Notes: generated by a model not told the origin, from the letters alone. Positions 1 to 9,665 are shown, counted from the stretch's first letter. The stretch: DNA of 64,000 nucleotides from Zhaonella formicivorans (GCF_004353525.1 NZ_CP085524.1:2730001-2794000), one strand, 5' to 3'. Numbers and translations: made by a program.

Positions 1-1512
<1,512 letters not shown>

Positions 1513-1514
1513 TA

Positions 1515-1680
1515 AAAGCCATCAGCTGGCAGCTGAGAGGCAAGAATCCTTTAAAGCCAATAATCGCTGTGCAGTTTTGAGAGAACAAAATAGCCGGCAG
1601 CTGTCAGCCATCAGCTGTCAGCTAAAAACAAAAAGACTAAAAAGAAATGATTGGGAAGCTGAAGGCTGACAGCTGACCAC
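1515..1680. repeat. AGCTGTCAGC-type degenerate repeat, 23S-5S spacer
   Basis: The spacer after 23S is filled with short degenerate units of the type CAGCTGT / CAGCCAT / CAGCTGG in both orientations (for example 1590-1625 and 1655-1676), so it can fold on itself. The same vocabulary recurs at about 5700, 15950, 16070 and 63310. No tRNA gene is present in this spacer. Confidence 0.75.
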
Positions 1681-1700
1681 AAAGCAAGCAGAATAAGGTA

Positions 1701-2266
1701 TTTCTGGTGGTAATAGCGGAGTGATACACCCGAACACAATCCGCCCACGGAAGTTAAGCCACCAGCGACCGAGCGAAGCGAGGGAGTCCCTGTGGGACGC
1801 CGAGTTCGGCGCTGGAGGTGGCGCTAAAAATGAATAAAGCATTTCTGGTGGTAATAGCGGAGGGGATACACCCGAACACAATCCGCCCACGGAAGTTAAG
1901 CCACCAGCGACCGAGCGAAGCGAGGGAGTCCCTGTGGGACGCCGAGTTCGGCGCTGGAGATGGCGCTAAAAATGAATAAAGCATTTCTGGTGGTAATAGC
2001 GGAGGGGATACACCCGAACACAATCCGCCCACGGAAGTTAAGTCACCAGCGACCGAGCGAAGCGAGGGAGTCCCTGTGGGACGCCGAGTTCGGCGCTGGA
2101 GATGGCGCTAAAAATGAATAAAGCATTTCTGGTGGTAATGGCGGAGTGATACACCCGAACACAATCCGCCCACGGAAGTTAAGTCACCAGCGACCGAGCG
2201 AAGCGAGGGAGTCCCTGTGGGACGCCGAGTTCGGCGCTGGAGATGGCGCTAAAAATGAATAAAGCA
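1701..2266 (+). repeat. four tandem degenerate 5S rRNA-like units
   Basis: Four head-to-tail units start at 1701, 1842, 1984 and 2126, with a period of 141-142 bp. Each begins like the true 5S gene at 2267: about 33 nt run from TTTCTGGTGGTAAT to ATACACCCG, and a later block ACGGAAGTTAAGCC is also kept. They then diverge. Loop B/C sequence is altered, and the 3' half of 5S is replaced by CGACCGAGCGAAGCGAGGG, GTCCCTGTGGGAC and CGCCGAGTTCGGCG, which can form small hairpins. The 3' strand of helix I (CTGCCAGAA) is missing, so a normal 5S fold is not possible. The alternative pairing CTGGTGG with CCACCAG is available. Units differ from each other at only a few positions, so the array is recently amplified or homogenised. 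Each unit ends in TAAAAATGAATAAAGCA, which also directly precedes the true 5S. Confidence 0.85.
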
Positions 2267-2267
2267 T

Positions 2268-2383
<116 letters not shown>

Positions 2384-2393
2384 TTTAATTTTT

Positions 2394-2424
2394 AAGCCTA
2401 GCTACTTATATAGCTAGGCTTTTT
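2394..2424 (+). terminator. rrn operon intrinsic terminator
   Basis: Perfect stem AAGCCTAGCTA / TAGCTAGGCT with a short loop and a T run, 11 nt after the 5S gene. Confidence 0.93.
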
Positions 2425-2517
2425 AGTCATCTACTCCCATGCAATATTTCCCAGCTGTCATAGCATATGAGATATGCCAATAAAATGCACTAGGGTTATT
2501 ATTGGGGAGGGAAAAAG

Positions 2518-3294
2518 ATGCGTGTTTTGGCAGTGCCTCGTTGGTTTAAATCAGGTTTGTTATTTTTGCTGTTTTTGGCAGTAGGTATTTTTTTGACGAA
2601 GGGACCATTGGCCGGACCTTCTCAAGCATTGGTCAGCTTTGTAACCGGGGTAAAAAAGCTGCACCCGATTTACTGTGTCGGAATTGATGAACCAAAGGTA
2701 GCAATTTCTTTTGACGCCACTTGGGGAGCTGCTTATACCAAGCAATTGCTGGATACGCTTGATAAGTATAATGTTAAAACTACATTCTTCCTGGTAAACA
2801 TCTGGTTAGATAAGTATCCGGAGGAAGCTAAGGAAATTGTAAAGCGAGGTCATGAGTTGGGTTTGCATTCAAGCACGCATCCAGATTTTAAAAAACTGTC
2901 GGAAGAAGCTATGGTTAAAGAACTGCAGGATAATTATAACAAAATTTATGAAATTACCGGTTTTAAGCCTATTCTTTTCAGGCCCCCTTACGGCAGCTAT
3001 AACAACACATTGATTACTGTCACGCAGCGTCTTGGTTTACACGCTATCCAATGGGACGTGGACTCCCTCGATTGGAGGGACTTATCAGCCCAGCAAATAT
3101 ACCAGCGAGTCACCAGCCGGGTGAAAAACGGGAGCATAGTGTTATTTCACAATAATGCAACGCATACACCGGAAGCATTAGGGCCTATCCTAGAAAATTT
3201 GCATAGCAGGGGGTTTAAGATAGTACCTATATCTGAATTAATTTACAAGGAAGATTATTATGTTGATGTGAATGGTGTGCAAAGAAAAAATTAA
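2518..3294 (+). CDS. pdaB: polysaccharide deacetylase, PdaB family
   Basis: A 258-residue protein with an N-terminal membrane segment or uncleaved signal (residues 10-27) and a NodB-type carbohydrate esterase 4 domain. Motifs seen: SFDATWG (64-70; metal/catalytic Asp, in the variant form of the TFDDG motif), HSSTH (117-121; metal-binding His pair), RPPYGSYN (155-162) and LFHNN near the C terminus. Family knowledge: PdaB-type proteins act on peptidoglycan during sporulation and are needed to keep the spore cortex stable. The start has a strong RBS (GGGGAGGG). It stands alone between the rrn terminator and gin. This fits a sporulation-controlled gene, but I cannot assign a sigma-factor promoter with certainty. 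Confidence 0.9.
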   Translation: MRVLAVPRWFKSGLLFLLFLAVGIFLTKGPLAGPSQALVSFVTGVKKLHPIYCVGIDEPKVAISFDATWGAAYTKQLLDTLDKYNVKTTFFLVNIWLDKYPEEAKEIVKRGHELGLHSSTHPDFKKLSEEAMVKELQDNYNKIYEITGFKPILFRPPYGSYNNTLITVTQRLGLHAIQWDVDSLDWRDLSAQQIYQRVTSRVKNGSIVLFHNNATHTPEALGPILENLHSRGFKIVPISELIYKEDYYVDVNGVQRKN

Positions 3295-3334
3295 CGGGAG
3301 CTGTATATTTATAGCAGCGTGGGGAAAAATAGTA

Positions 3335-3445
3335 ATGGGGTTTGTTAATTATTCCTTGACAATTGCACCAGTCGCAGCAAGATATCCATATTTAGTTGTG
3401 GCACTAGCTGTAGCAATGACCCCGAAAACAAAGCAGGTGTTATAA
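3335..3445 (+). CDS. possible 36-residue hydrophobic peptide
   Basis: A short frame starting with MGFVNYSLTIAPVAARYPYL, preceded by a GGGG tract 11 nt upstream. Its stop codon lies inside the loop of the strong hairpin at 3425-3460. The middle is hydrophobic and the C terminus is basic (TPKTKQ). I do not recognise it. It lies between two sporulation genes, where tiny sporulation membrane peptides would not be surprising, but the only evidence is the frame, a modest RBS and the terminator position. Confidence 0.35.
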   Translation: MGFVNYSLTIAPVAARYPYLVVALAVAMTPKTKQVL

Positions 3446-3460
3446 ACCTGCTTTGTTTTT
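3425..3460 (+). terminator. intrinsic terminator
   Basis: AAAACAAAGCAGGT / ACCTGCTTTGTTTTT, a 12-14 bp stem followed by T5. It ends transcription from pdaB and the possible 36-residue ORF. The A-rich left flank could make it work in both directions. Confidence 0.9.
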
Positions 3461-3535
3461 ACCCAGAGAGGGTACGCACCTACACAAGCTATAAGGCATA
3501 AAATAAAAGCAGTGTTAGCTAAGGCGGGTGAAAAA

Positions 3536-3727
3536 ATGGCCAGCAAGAGAAAGCTTCTGCCCGTTTGTATAGTTTGCGGGAAAGTGCCGCCAAAGGGCAT
3601 TAATGATGGAGTAGTGGTTACGGGCAATTTCCTTTGTCAGTACTGTGAAAAAGAACTTACATGTCTACCTCAAAGTGATACAAGGTACACATATTTTGTA
3701 GGCAAGTTGAAGAAGCTTTGGTTATAA
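3536..3727 (+). CDS. csfB: anti-sigma-G factor Gin (CsfB)
   Basis: A 63-residue zinc-finger protein with CxxC pairs at C11/C14 and C34/C37, followed by a YTYFVGKLKKLW tail. This matches the Gin/CsfB pattern (CxxC, 19 residues, CxxCE, then a conserved Y-x-x-[YF]-V-x-K-[LM] end). Family knowledge: Gin binds sigma-G and blocks its activity outside the proper time and compartment during sporulation. Start chosen at the ATG behind AAGGCGGGTG; an in-frame ATG 24 nt upstream has no RBS. The position just before yaaO matches B. subtilis csfB (where xpaC and yaaN intervene), which strengthens the call. Confidence 0.85.
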   Translation: MASKRKLLPVCIVCGKVPPKGINDGVVVTGNFLCQYCEKELTCLPQSDTRYTYFVGKLKKLWL

Positions 3728-3754
3728 ACCGGCCATCTAAGTGGCCGGTTTGTT
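3726..3754. terminator. terminator between convergent genes
   Basis: AAACCGGCCA / TGGCCGGTTT stem directly at the gin stop codon. It serves gin and possibly the convergent gene at 3818-4072. Confidence 0.85.
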
Positions 3755-3817
3755 TCACTTTGAGTATAAAATCATTGCATAAAAATTACTAAATTTGTCC
3801 CCAGCTTGCTTATTTAA

Positions 3818-4072
3818 CTAGGACTTTTGCTGTAGCCAAAGTTCCCTGTTGGCTGAGGTTCCTTTATTTCGGAGTAAACTTTTGCGTTTAATGGTTATTT
3901 TCCAACGTTCGTGCTGTAGTTCGCGGCGCAGCCAATTAAGTTTCCATTGTTCAATGCCTGATGATTGGGTTATGTCCCAATCGCGTTTTCCCGCCTTCCA
4001 GGCTTTAATGATCTTTGCCGTATTGACTTTCAGTTTTTTCGAGAGAGCGTTTAGATCAAGATCAAGCAGCAT
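3818..4072 (-). CDS. hypothetical basic protein, possible helix-turn-helix
   Basis: An 84-residue protein of unknown function. Residues 8-40 (NALSKKLKVNTAKIIKAWKA) look like a helix-turn-helix. The rest is rich in W, K and R (WKLNWLRRELQHERW), which suggests nucleic-acid binding. The start has AGGTG placed 8 nt upstream, which supports translation on this strand over the overlapping plus-strand frame. It is convergent with gin. No family recognised; the DNA-binding idea is inference from composition only. Confidence 0.5.
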   Translation of the reverse strand: MLLDLDLNALSKKLKVNTAKIIKAWKAGKRDWDITQSSGIEQWKLNWLRRELQHERWKITIKRKSLLRNKGTSANRELWLQQKS

Positions 4073-4237
4073 TGCATAATCACCTACGCTTTTTTTGTTA
4101 TTTTCCCCCAGAAATTACTAAACATACATGGAATATAGAACTTGATAGCAAGGAGAAGCATGTTATGTTACAATTATAAAAAATTGGTGCGAGTTAGCAT
4201 CAGAAAGCTACGCCCGTAAAATAAGGGGTTTTTGGAT

Positions 4238-5692
4238 TTGACACAAAGTGATTTGCCACTGGTGCAAACTATATTAAGATATGTTTCGGAGCAAAGGTTA
4301 CGCCTGCATATGCCCGGACACAAGGGAGGGCGCTGGCGCGGCCAGTTAATTGAAGAGCTGCTGGGCCAAAAGACTTTTGCTGCTGATTTGACGGAACTGC
4401 CCGGTTTGGATGACCTGCATAACCCCCAAGGTGTAATTGCACAGGCAGAGAAACTAGCTGCGGACTTATTTGGTGCAGCAGCAAGCTTTTTTTTGGTCAA
4501 CGGCGCCAGCGCAGGCATTGCAGCATCCATTTTGGCTTTTGGTTCACCTCACAGCAGGGTTATTGTTCCGCGGGGTGTGCATCGCTCTGTGCTGCATGGG
4601 CTGATTTTAAGCGGTGCCAGGCCGATCTATGTCCCGGCCCGGTACGGTTTTGCTCAGCTACCGTTGCCTCTTCAGTCTAAGGACCTGCAGAACGCTGTAG
4701 CCAAATACCCGGACTGTAGGGTAGTCTGTATGGTCAGTCCCACCTACGAGGGAATTGCGGTTGATTTATCGCAAATAACTAGGGTTGTCCAAGGGCATAA
4801 GCTGCAGCTGATTGTGGACGAAGCTCACGGAGCACACTTTTATTTTCATTCGTCCCTTCCTGTTCCAGCCCTTAAATACGGAGCGGACGCTGTCGTTCAC
4901 GGAACCCATAAAACGCTTGGTTCCCTTACCCAAACAGGCATGCTTCATGTGAGCAACCTGTCTGATGTATCCAGAATCAGAAATGCTTTGAGTTTGCTGC
5001 AAAGTACCAGCCCCTCCTACGTGCTGCTGGCATCATTGGATGCGGCACGCCAGCAAGCGGCTCTCCAGGGGAGACAGGAGCTCGAGCAGCTTTTGGAACT
5101 CTGCGGTCGGGCTAGAAGGGAAATTAACCAAATCAGAGGTTTTTATTGCCCTGATGCAGAAATACTTAAAGATGAACAGGAGCTTGCCTTTGATGCGACA
5201 AAGCTTTTAATTGGATGCTGTGGCACTTTAAACGGTCACCAATTGGCCGCAATACTGCATCAAGATTACAAGGTAGATGTGGAAATGGCCCAAGAGAGTT
5301 ATGTGCTGGCCATGTTGACTCTAGGGGACGATGAACCAGTCCTAGAGAGCTTGGTGGCTGCCTTGAGGGATATAAGCGTTCGTTTTGCATTAGCCGGTGA
5401 TTATTCTGAATTGGAGGGAAAACGAAAAGAGCTTCCCCCGTTGCCGGAGCTCATATTGTCTCCCAGGGAGGCATTTTTCAGCCCCCAGAGGGAAATCCCC
5501 ATTTCCGAGGCAGCGGGTAAAATCAGTGGAGAAACCATTGCTTCTTATCCGCCGGGCATACCTTTGATTTGCCTCGGGGAGAGGTTTGAGCCATTTATTT
5601 TAGAAACTATTCAAGATTTAAAAAAGCAGGACGTTCACTGGCAAGGACCCAGTGACCCAACGCTTAGGACAGTTAAAATCTTGGATATATAA
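4238..5692 (+). CDS. Orn/Lys/Arg-type PLP-dependent decarboxylase (YaaO-like)
   Basis: A 484-residue fold-type I PLP enzyme of the Orn/Lys/Arg decarboxylase family. Seen: N-terminal HMPGHKGG, the DLTELPGLDDLHNPQG segment, a nucleophile-elbow-like FLVNGASAG, VSPTYEGI, the cofactor Asp motif IVDEAHGAH, and HGTHKTLGSLTQ with the PLP Schiff-base lysine at about residue 225. The C-terminal small domain is present. Exact substrate cannot be read from sequence; arginine or lysine decarboxylation to a polyamine precursor is typical. Start TTG at 4238 is preferred over TTG 4232 because the GGGG RBS at 4225-4228 is then 9 nt away. It sits between gin and tmk as in B. subtilis. Confidence 0.87.
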   Translation: MTQSDLPLVQTILRYVSEQRLRLHMPGHKGGRWRGQLIEELLGQKTFAADLTELPGLDDLHNPQGVIAQAEKLAADLFGAAASFFLVNGASAGIAASILAFGSPHSRVIVPRGVHRSVLHGLILSGARPIYVPARYGFAQLPLPLQSKDLQNAVAKYPDCRVVCMVSPTYEGIAVDLSQITRVVQGHKLQLIVDEAHGAHFYFHSSLPVPALKYGADAVVHGTHKTLGSLTQTGMLHVSNLSDVSRIRNALSLLQSTSPSYVLLASLDAARQQAALQGRQELEQLLELCGRARREINQIRGFYCPDAEILKDEQELAFDATKLLIGCCGTLNGHQLAAILHQDYKVDVEMAQESYVLAMLTLGDDEPVLESLVAALRDISVRFALAGDYSELEGKRKELPPLPELILSPREAFFSPQREIPISEAAGKISGETIASYPPGIPLICLGERFEPFILETIQDLKKQDVHWQGPSDPTLRTVKILDI

Positions 5693-5694
5693 TT

Positions 5695-5860
5695 TGCAGT
5701 CACCAGCTAGCTGCGCCATCGTCAGCTGTCAGCCTTCAGCTATCAGCAATTAGCCGTGGGCTTTTTCCGCAAAAGCCATACATGCAACTAAGGACTAACG
5801 AGCAAGGACTAGGGATGTGGGTTTTAGACGATCCTGGGGACTAGGGAATGGGGCTGAGGA
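5695..5860. repeat. dispersed AGCTGTCAGC-type repeat, yaaO-tmk spacer
   Basis: The intergenic DNA contains GTCAGCTGTCAGCCTTCAGC, then CAATTAGCCGTGGGC, CATACATGCAACTAAGGACT and repeated 'ggactagg'-like words. The block from CAGCTATCAG through CATACATGCAACTAAG closely matches 63390-63465. No gene is visible; the tmk RBS follows at 5893. Confidence 0.75.
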
Positions 5861-5906
5861 CTCGACCCAAAGGCGCTGCTGCTGACTCGAACTAGGAGGA
5901 TTTATT

Positions 5907-6536
5907 TTGGCAGGATTTTTTATAACTGTGGAAGGGCCTGACGGCACCGGTAAATCGACTCAGGTAAAGCTCTTAGGGCAGTATTTAAAAGAACGGGGAC
6001 ATGAAGTGCTGTTGACCAGGGAGCCGGGGGGCACGTCACTGGCTGAAAAGATTAGAAGTATTTTGCTTGACCCGGGTTCTGCCGGCATAGCTCCTGAAAC
6101 AGAAGCCCTGCTGTATGCTGCCGCCAGGGCCCAGCATGTGGCAGAAGTGATTGCCCCTGCTCTGGCTTCCGGGAAAATTGTGCTTTCCGATCGTTTTATT
6201 GACTCCACAATAGTATATCAGGGTATAGGGCGGGGATTGGCAGCGGGAGATATAGCCGCTATTAACAGTTTTGCCACCGGAGGGATAAAGCCTGATTTAA
6301 CAATAGTGCTGGATTTGGAGCCGGAGGAAGGTTTGGCCCGTCTTGCATCCCGATGCAATGGACAAGAGGGGTTCGACCGCATGGAACAAGAATCCGTGGA
6401 ATTTTACCGCAAGGTCCGTGAAGGGTATCTAGCCTTGGCACGGCAGGAGGAAAGGATAAAAGTCATTTCCGCCAAAGGCACGGTGGAAAAAGTTCAAGAG
6501 AGAATCATAGAGATTTTAAAACAAACTGGTCTATAA
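5907..6536 (+). CDS. tmk: thymidylate kinase
   Basis: A 209-residue dTMP kinase that makes dTDP for DNA synthesis. The P-loop GPDGTGKST lies at 10-18, followed by TREPGG (dTMP-binding DR/E-P region). The SDRFIDSTIVYQG motif is typical of thymidylate kinases. TTG start with TAGGAGGA ideally placed. The next gene, holB, starts 15 nt downstream, so the two form an operon. The yaaQ and yaaR genes that separate tmk and holB in Bacillus are absent here. Confidence 0.97.
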   Translation: MAGFFITVEGPDGTGKSTQVKLLGQYLKERGHEVLLTREPGGTSLAEKIRSILLDPGSAGIAPETEALLYAAARAQHVAEVIAPALASGKIVLSDRFIDSTIVYQGIGRGLAAGDIAAINSFATGGIKPDLTIVLDLEPEEGLARLASRCNGQEGFDRMEQESVEFYRKVREGYLALARQEERIKVISAKGTVEKVQERIIEILKQTGL

Positions 6537-6551
6537 GCGGGAATTGATGTT

Positions 6552-7568
6552 ATGAAAAGTTTAACGGAAATCAAGGGACAAGCACAAGCTGTAATGCAGC
6601 TGCAAACGGCGTTATTAAACGACCGGATTAGCCATGCCTACCTCTTTTTGGGGTGCGAAGGTGTGGGTAAAAAGACTGCTGCTTTTGCTTTTGCTGCAGC
6701 TTTACACTGCAGCAAAAGAGGAGAAGACGGCAAGCATTGCCGGGTGTGTAACTCTTGTTTGAAAATGGAACATGGCAATCATCCTGATTTATACTTGGTA
6801 GAACCGCAGGGCAGTACGGTTAAGATTGAGCAGATCAGGGAGATTCAGGCTCAGAGCGCTTTTAAACAGCTGGACAGCAGGTATAAAGTGATAATTATCG
6901 ATGATGCTCAGAAGATGACGGAAGAGGCGGCCAACTGTTTGCTAAAGATCTTAGAGGAACCGCCAAAGGATAATGTATTTATACTGCTGGCGGGCAGCAT
7001 GTATGCGGTACTGCCAACCATTATTTCCAGGTGCCAGTTAATCAGGTTTAATTCCCTTGCTCCGAGAATCATAAGGGATATTTTGCTGGAGGAAGCAGGA
7101 ATTCCAGAAGAAAAGGCTTCGCTTTTAAGCGAACTCGCCGGGGGAAGCGTCAGCCAGGCCCTTAAAATTTGGGAAAGCTGGAGTGAGGATAACCAGTGGC
7201 GTTCTCCGGAACGGATCCTGGAAGTTCTAAAGAGGCAGGACCGGTTGGCACTGCTTGCTTTAAGCGCTCAGATGGAAAAAGACCAATATTTGCAGCCTAC
7301 ACTGGAATTTCTAATGCGGTGGTTTAGGGATGTGCTGGTATGGGAAAAAACCAGCTGTGTCAAACTAGTGAGTAACCAAAAGATGGTGGGTGAGCATTGG
7401 CCTGCTCCCCAGCGTTCCGAAAAAGCGGTTGCTTTAATTAGTGAGGCTCTTAAAAGGTTAAAACAAAACGCTAACCCCAGGCTGACGCTTGATGTGCTCT
7501 TTTTAAAACTCCATGATTTGCTTGGCTATTCAGAAAGTATAAATTTCACGGCGCATAAGGACAACTAG
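6552..7568 (+). CDS. holB: DNA polymerase III, delta' subunit
   Basis: A 338-residue AAA+ clamp-loader subunit. Seen: degenerate P-loop GCEGVGKKT (34-42), a four-cysteine zinc module (C53, C63, C66, C69), the DDAQKMTEEAANCLLK box, and the SRC sensor motif (ISRCQLIRF). The C-terminal collar domain has low complexity but normal length. It loads the beta clamp with DnaX and HolA. It is co-transcribed with tmk; after it come the hairpin repeats and ricT. Confidence 0.95.
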   Translation: MKSLTEIKGQAQAVMQLQTALLNDRISHAYLFLGCEGVGKKTAAFAFAAALHCSKRGEDGKHCRVCNSCLKMEHGNHPDLYLVEPQGSTVKIEQIREIQAQSAFKQLDSRYKVIIIDDAQKMTEEAANCLLKILEEPPKDNVFILLAGSMYAVLPTIISRCQLIRFNSLAPRIIRDILLEEAGIPEEKASLLSELAGGSVSQALKIWESWSEDNQWRSPERILEVLKRQDRLALLALSAQMEKDQYLQPTLEFLMRWFRDVLVWEKTSCVKLVSNQKMVGEHWPAPQRSEKAVALISEALKRLKQNANPRLTLDVLFLKLHDLLGYSESINFTAHKDN

Positions 7569-7580
7569 GCTTCCGCCGGT

Positions 7581-7692
7581 CCTAAAGGATTGGAATTTCT
7601 ACGCATTGTGCAAACACAACGCTAGAAATTCTGGCATCCTAAAGGATTGGAATTTCTACGCATTATGAGATATAATGCTAGAAATTCTGGTG
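7581..7692. repeat. two tandem 57-nt hairpin units
   Basis: Two units start at 7581 and 7638, each beginning CCTAAAGGATTGGAATTTC and each forming a long imperfect stem GAATTTCTA...TAGAAATTC. The distal stem differs between units but stays paired: TTGTG/CACAA in the first, TTAT/ATAA in the second. There is no T run after either, so they are not ordinary terminators. They lie in the holB-ricT spacer. Confidence 0.85.
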
Positions 7693-7700
7693 CGCTAAGG

Positions 7701-7716
7701 CTTGGCGCAAGCCAAG
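7701..7716. repeat. palindrome CTTGGC-GCAA-GCCAAG
   Basis: A perfect 6-bp stem closed by a GCAA (GNRA-type) loop, followed by TTTACTTTAT. The same 16 nt with the same following context (GTTTTCTTTATT) occurs at 60171-60186. A decayed relative, GCGCAGACCAAGTTCTCTTT, is near 63580. Confidence 0.8.
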
Positions 7717-7767
7717 TTTACTTTATCAGCTGAGGTTAGAAGATCACCCCAAAAAGGAGCAGCAAGT

Positions 7768-8601
7768 ATGGAAGAAAATAAAGTTAAGGTTGTAGGAATA
7801 AGATTTAAAAAAGCAGGAAAAATTTATTATTTTGATCCCGGGGAATTAAACATTTCCCTTGGCCAGCATGTTATTGTCGAGACAGCTCGTGGTATTGAAT
7901 ACGGGGAAGTGGTTGTGGCCCCCAAGTTAGTACATGAGTCGGAGGTAGTTCCTCCTTTGAAAAAAGTAATCAGGTTGGCTACGGCAGAAGATGACGCCCA
8001 GGTTGCATTAAACAAGGAAAAAGAAAAGGAAGCATTTCAAATTTGCCTGAAGAAAATAGCTGAACACGAGCTGCCCATGAAGCTGATCGATGTAGAATAT
8101 ACTTTTGATGTCAGCAAAATTATTTTCTACTTTACGGCAGAAGGACGTGTTGATTTCCGGGAGCTGGTGAAGGACCTGGCGGCTATTTTTAAAACACGGA
8201 TTGAGCTTAGGCAGATAGGGGTCAGGGATGAGGCGAAAATGCTGGGCGGGTTGGGCTCATGTGGCAGAATATTATGCTGCTCCTCCTTTTTGGGGGATTT
8301 TGAGCCAGTTTCCATCAGGATGGCAAAGGACCAAAACCTGTCTTTAAATCCGACCAAAATTTCAGGGATCTGTGGCCGCTTGATGTGCTGCTTGAAATTT
8401 GAAAACGATGTTTACGAGAAATCCCGGGAAAAGGTACCAGATGCTGGGATGGCTGTTCTTACCCCTTTGGGGTCGGGTAACGTGATAAGCGCCAATGTTT
8501 TAAAGGAAAAAGTGACAGTAGAGCTTGCCGACAAACGGGTTGTAGAATTTGAGGCAGGCGAAGTAAGTGAACTGGAAGAAAATTCAGAAGCAGGGGTATA
8601 G
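7768..8601 (+). CDS. ricT: PSP1-domain protein RicT (YaaT)
   Basis: A 277-residue PSP1-family protein. Conserved cysteine clusters CGRILCC (C165, C170, C171) and CGRLMCC (C202, C207, C208) are clearly seen. Family knowledge: in B. subtilis RicT (YaaT) forms the RicA-RicF-RicT complex with Fe-S clusters, which modulates RNase Y processing and so affects sporulation, competence and biofilm genes. Start placed at the ATG behind AAAAAGGAG; an in-frame upstream extension to 7702 would read through the palindrome and has no RBS. It is followed by yabA as in Bacillus. Confidence 0.93.
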   Translation: MEENKVKVVGIRFKKAGKIYYFDPGELNISLGQHVIVETARGIEYGEVVVAPKLVHESEVVPPLKKVIRLATAEDDAQVALNKEKEKEAFQICLKKIAEHELPMKLIDVEYTFDVSKIIFYFTAEGRVDFRELVKDLAAIFKTRIELRQIGVRDEAKMLGGLGSCGRILCCSSFLGDFEPVSIRMAKDQNLSLNPTKISGICGRLMCCLKFENDVYEKSREKVPDAGMAVLTPLGSGNVISANVLKEKVTVELADKRVVEFEAGEVSELEENSEAGV

Positions 8602-8622
8602 CTCCTTGGAGGGGGGAGAGAT

Positions 8623-8892
8623 ATGAGACTAACTGAAGCGTTGATCGATCTGGAGAATAGATTGACAGAGATACTGGACGAGGTCAGGGAACTAAAAATG
8701 CGGGTGTATGCGCTGGAAGACCAGAACCAGCAACTGCGGGCCAAACTTTATGCCAAAAAATCCCAAGGTGAAGGTTTTGACAACCTGGCCAGGCTATATG
8801 AAGAAGGTTTTCATATCTGCCCTGCACACTTTGCTACTGCCAGAAACGAAGGAGAAGACTGCCTGTTTTGCCTTGGATTTTTACACCGTTAG
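8623..8892 (+). CDS. yabA: replication initiation control protein YabA
   Basis: An 89-residue protein with an N-terminal leucine-rich coiled coil (residues 5-45; tetramer-forming in the family) and a C-terminal zinc module of H64, C66, C80 and C83 (HIC...CLFC). Family knowledge: YabA bridges DnaA and DnaN and limits over-initiation of replication. It is shorter than the B. subtilis protein (about 119 residues), mostly in the linker. RBS TTGGAGGGGGGAG. It lies between ricT and trmN6 in conserved order. Confidence 0.92.
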   Translation: MRLTEALIDLENRLTEILDEVRELKMRVYALEDQNQQLRAKLYAKKSQGEGFDNLARLYEEGFHICPAHFATARNEGEDCLFCLGFLHR

Positions 8893-8912
8893 AAATTGTA
8901 GGAGTCAAGAAG

Positions 8913-9665
8913 ATGGAACCGGATGAAGATGTGCAACTGGAAAAGCTGACGGATAGCGGACTGATGATTTACCAACCCAGAAAGGGGTACCGTTTTTCCC
9001 TGGATGCAGTTCTTTTAGCCCGCTTTGCTACTGTTAAGCCCGGATTTAAAATAATGGATCTGGGTACGGGCAGCGGAGTGATTCCTTTGCTCCTCTCCAC
9101 AAGGCTTGAGGATTTAGAAATCACCGGTGTTGAAATCCAAGCGCACCTGGCCGACTTGGCCAGGAGGAGCGTTGCCTTAAACAACAAGACTGATAAAATA
9201 TCGGTTTGTCAGGCTGATTTTAGGGAGCTTGGCAGGGAGTTTAACGGGCTATGGGATTTGGTGCTTTCCAATCCCCCTTATTATAAAAAGACATCAGGCA
9301 AAATAAGCGCGGGGGAAAGCCAAGCGATTGCCAGGCATGAACTTAAATGCGAATTAGAAGATATAGTTAAAGTGGGGGCACGGTTATTAAAGCCCAAAGG
9401 GCATTTGGCAATTGTTCATCGCCCGGAGCGGCTGCCGGAGCTTTTCGGGTTACTGGCCAAATATAAATTAACCCCGACCAGGTTAAAGCCGGTTCACCCC
9501 AATAGACAGCGTGCGGCAACAATGTTTTTGCTGGAAGCGACCAAAGGCTCTGCCAGGAATTTAAGTTTGCTTCCGCCTTTGTTCGTTTACCGGGAAACAG
9601 GTTGTTATTCCTTGGAAATGCAGCAGATATTTGCCGGCTGCAATATGCAGGATGGTGTCAAATGA
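8913..9665 (+). CDS. tRNA1(Val) adenine-N6 methyltransferase-like (YabB/TrmN6)
   Basis: A 250-residue class I SAM-dependent methyltransferase. The SAM motif DLGTGSG lies at 49-55 and the N6-adenine methylase motif NPPY at 120-123. An upstream QPRKGYRFSLDAVLLARFA region is typical of the TrmN6/YabB family. The likely target is an adenine in a tRNA, by family. ATG chosen behind TAGGAG; the in-frame ATG at 8868 overlaps yabA and lacks an RBS. The stop overlaps the rsmI start (ATGA). Confidence 0.88.
   Translation: MEPDEDVQLEKLTDSGLMIYQPRKGYRFSLDAVLLARFATVKPGFKIMDLGTGSGVIPLLLSTRLEDLEITGVEIQAHLADLARRSVALNNKTDKISVCQADFRELGREFNGLWDLVLSNPPYYKKTSGKISAGESQAIARHELKCELEDIVKVGARLLKPKGHLAIVHRPERLPELFGLLAKYKLTPTRLKPVHPNRQRAATMFLLEATKGSARNLSLLPPLFVYRETGCYSLEMQQIFAGCNMQDGVK

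Noticed and set aside
7581-7692. Possible short CRISPR array
   Set aside because: Only two units; the variable part is inside the stem and keeps pairing, there are no spacers and no cas genes.
7702-7767. N-terminal extension of RicT
   Set aside because: It reads through the palindrome, has no RBS, and the internal ATG has an ideal RBS.
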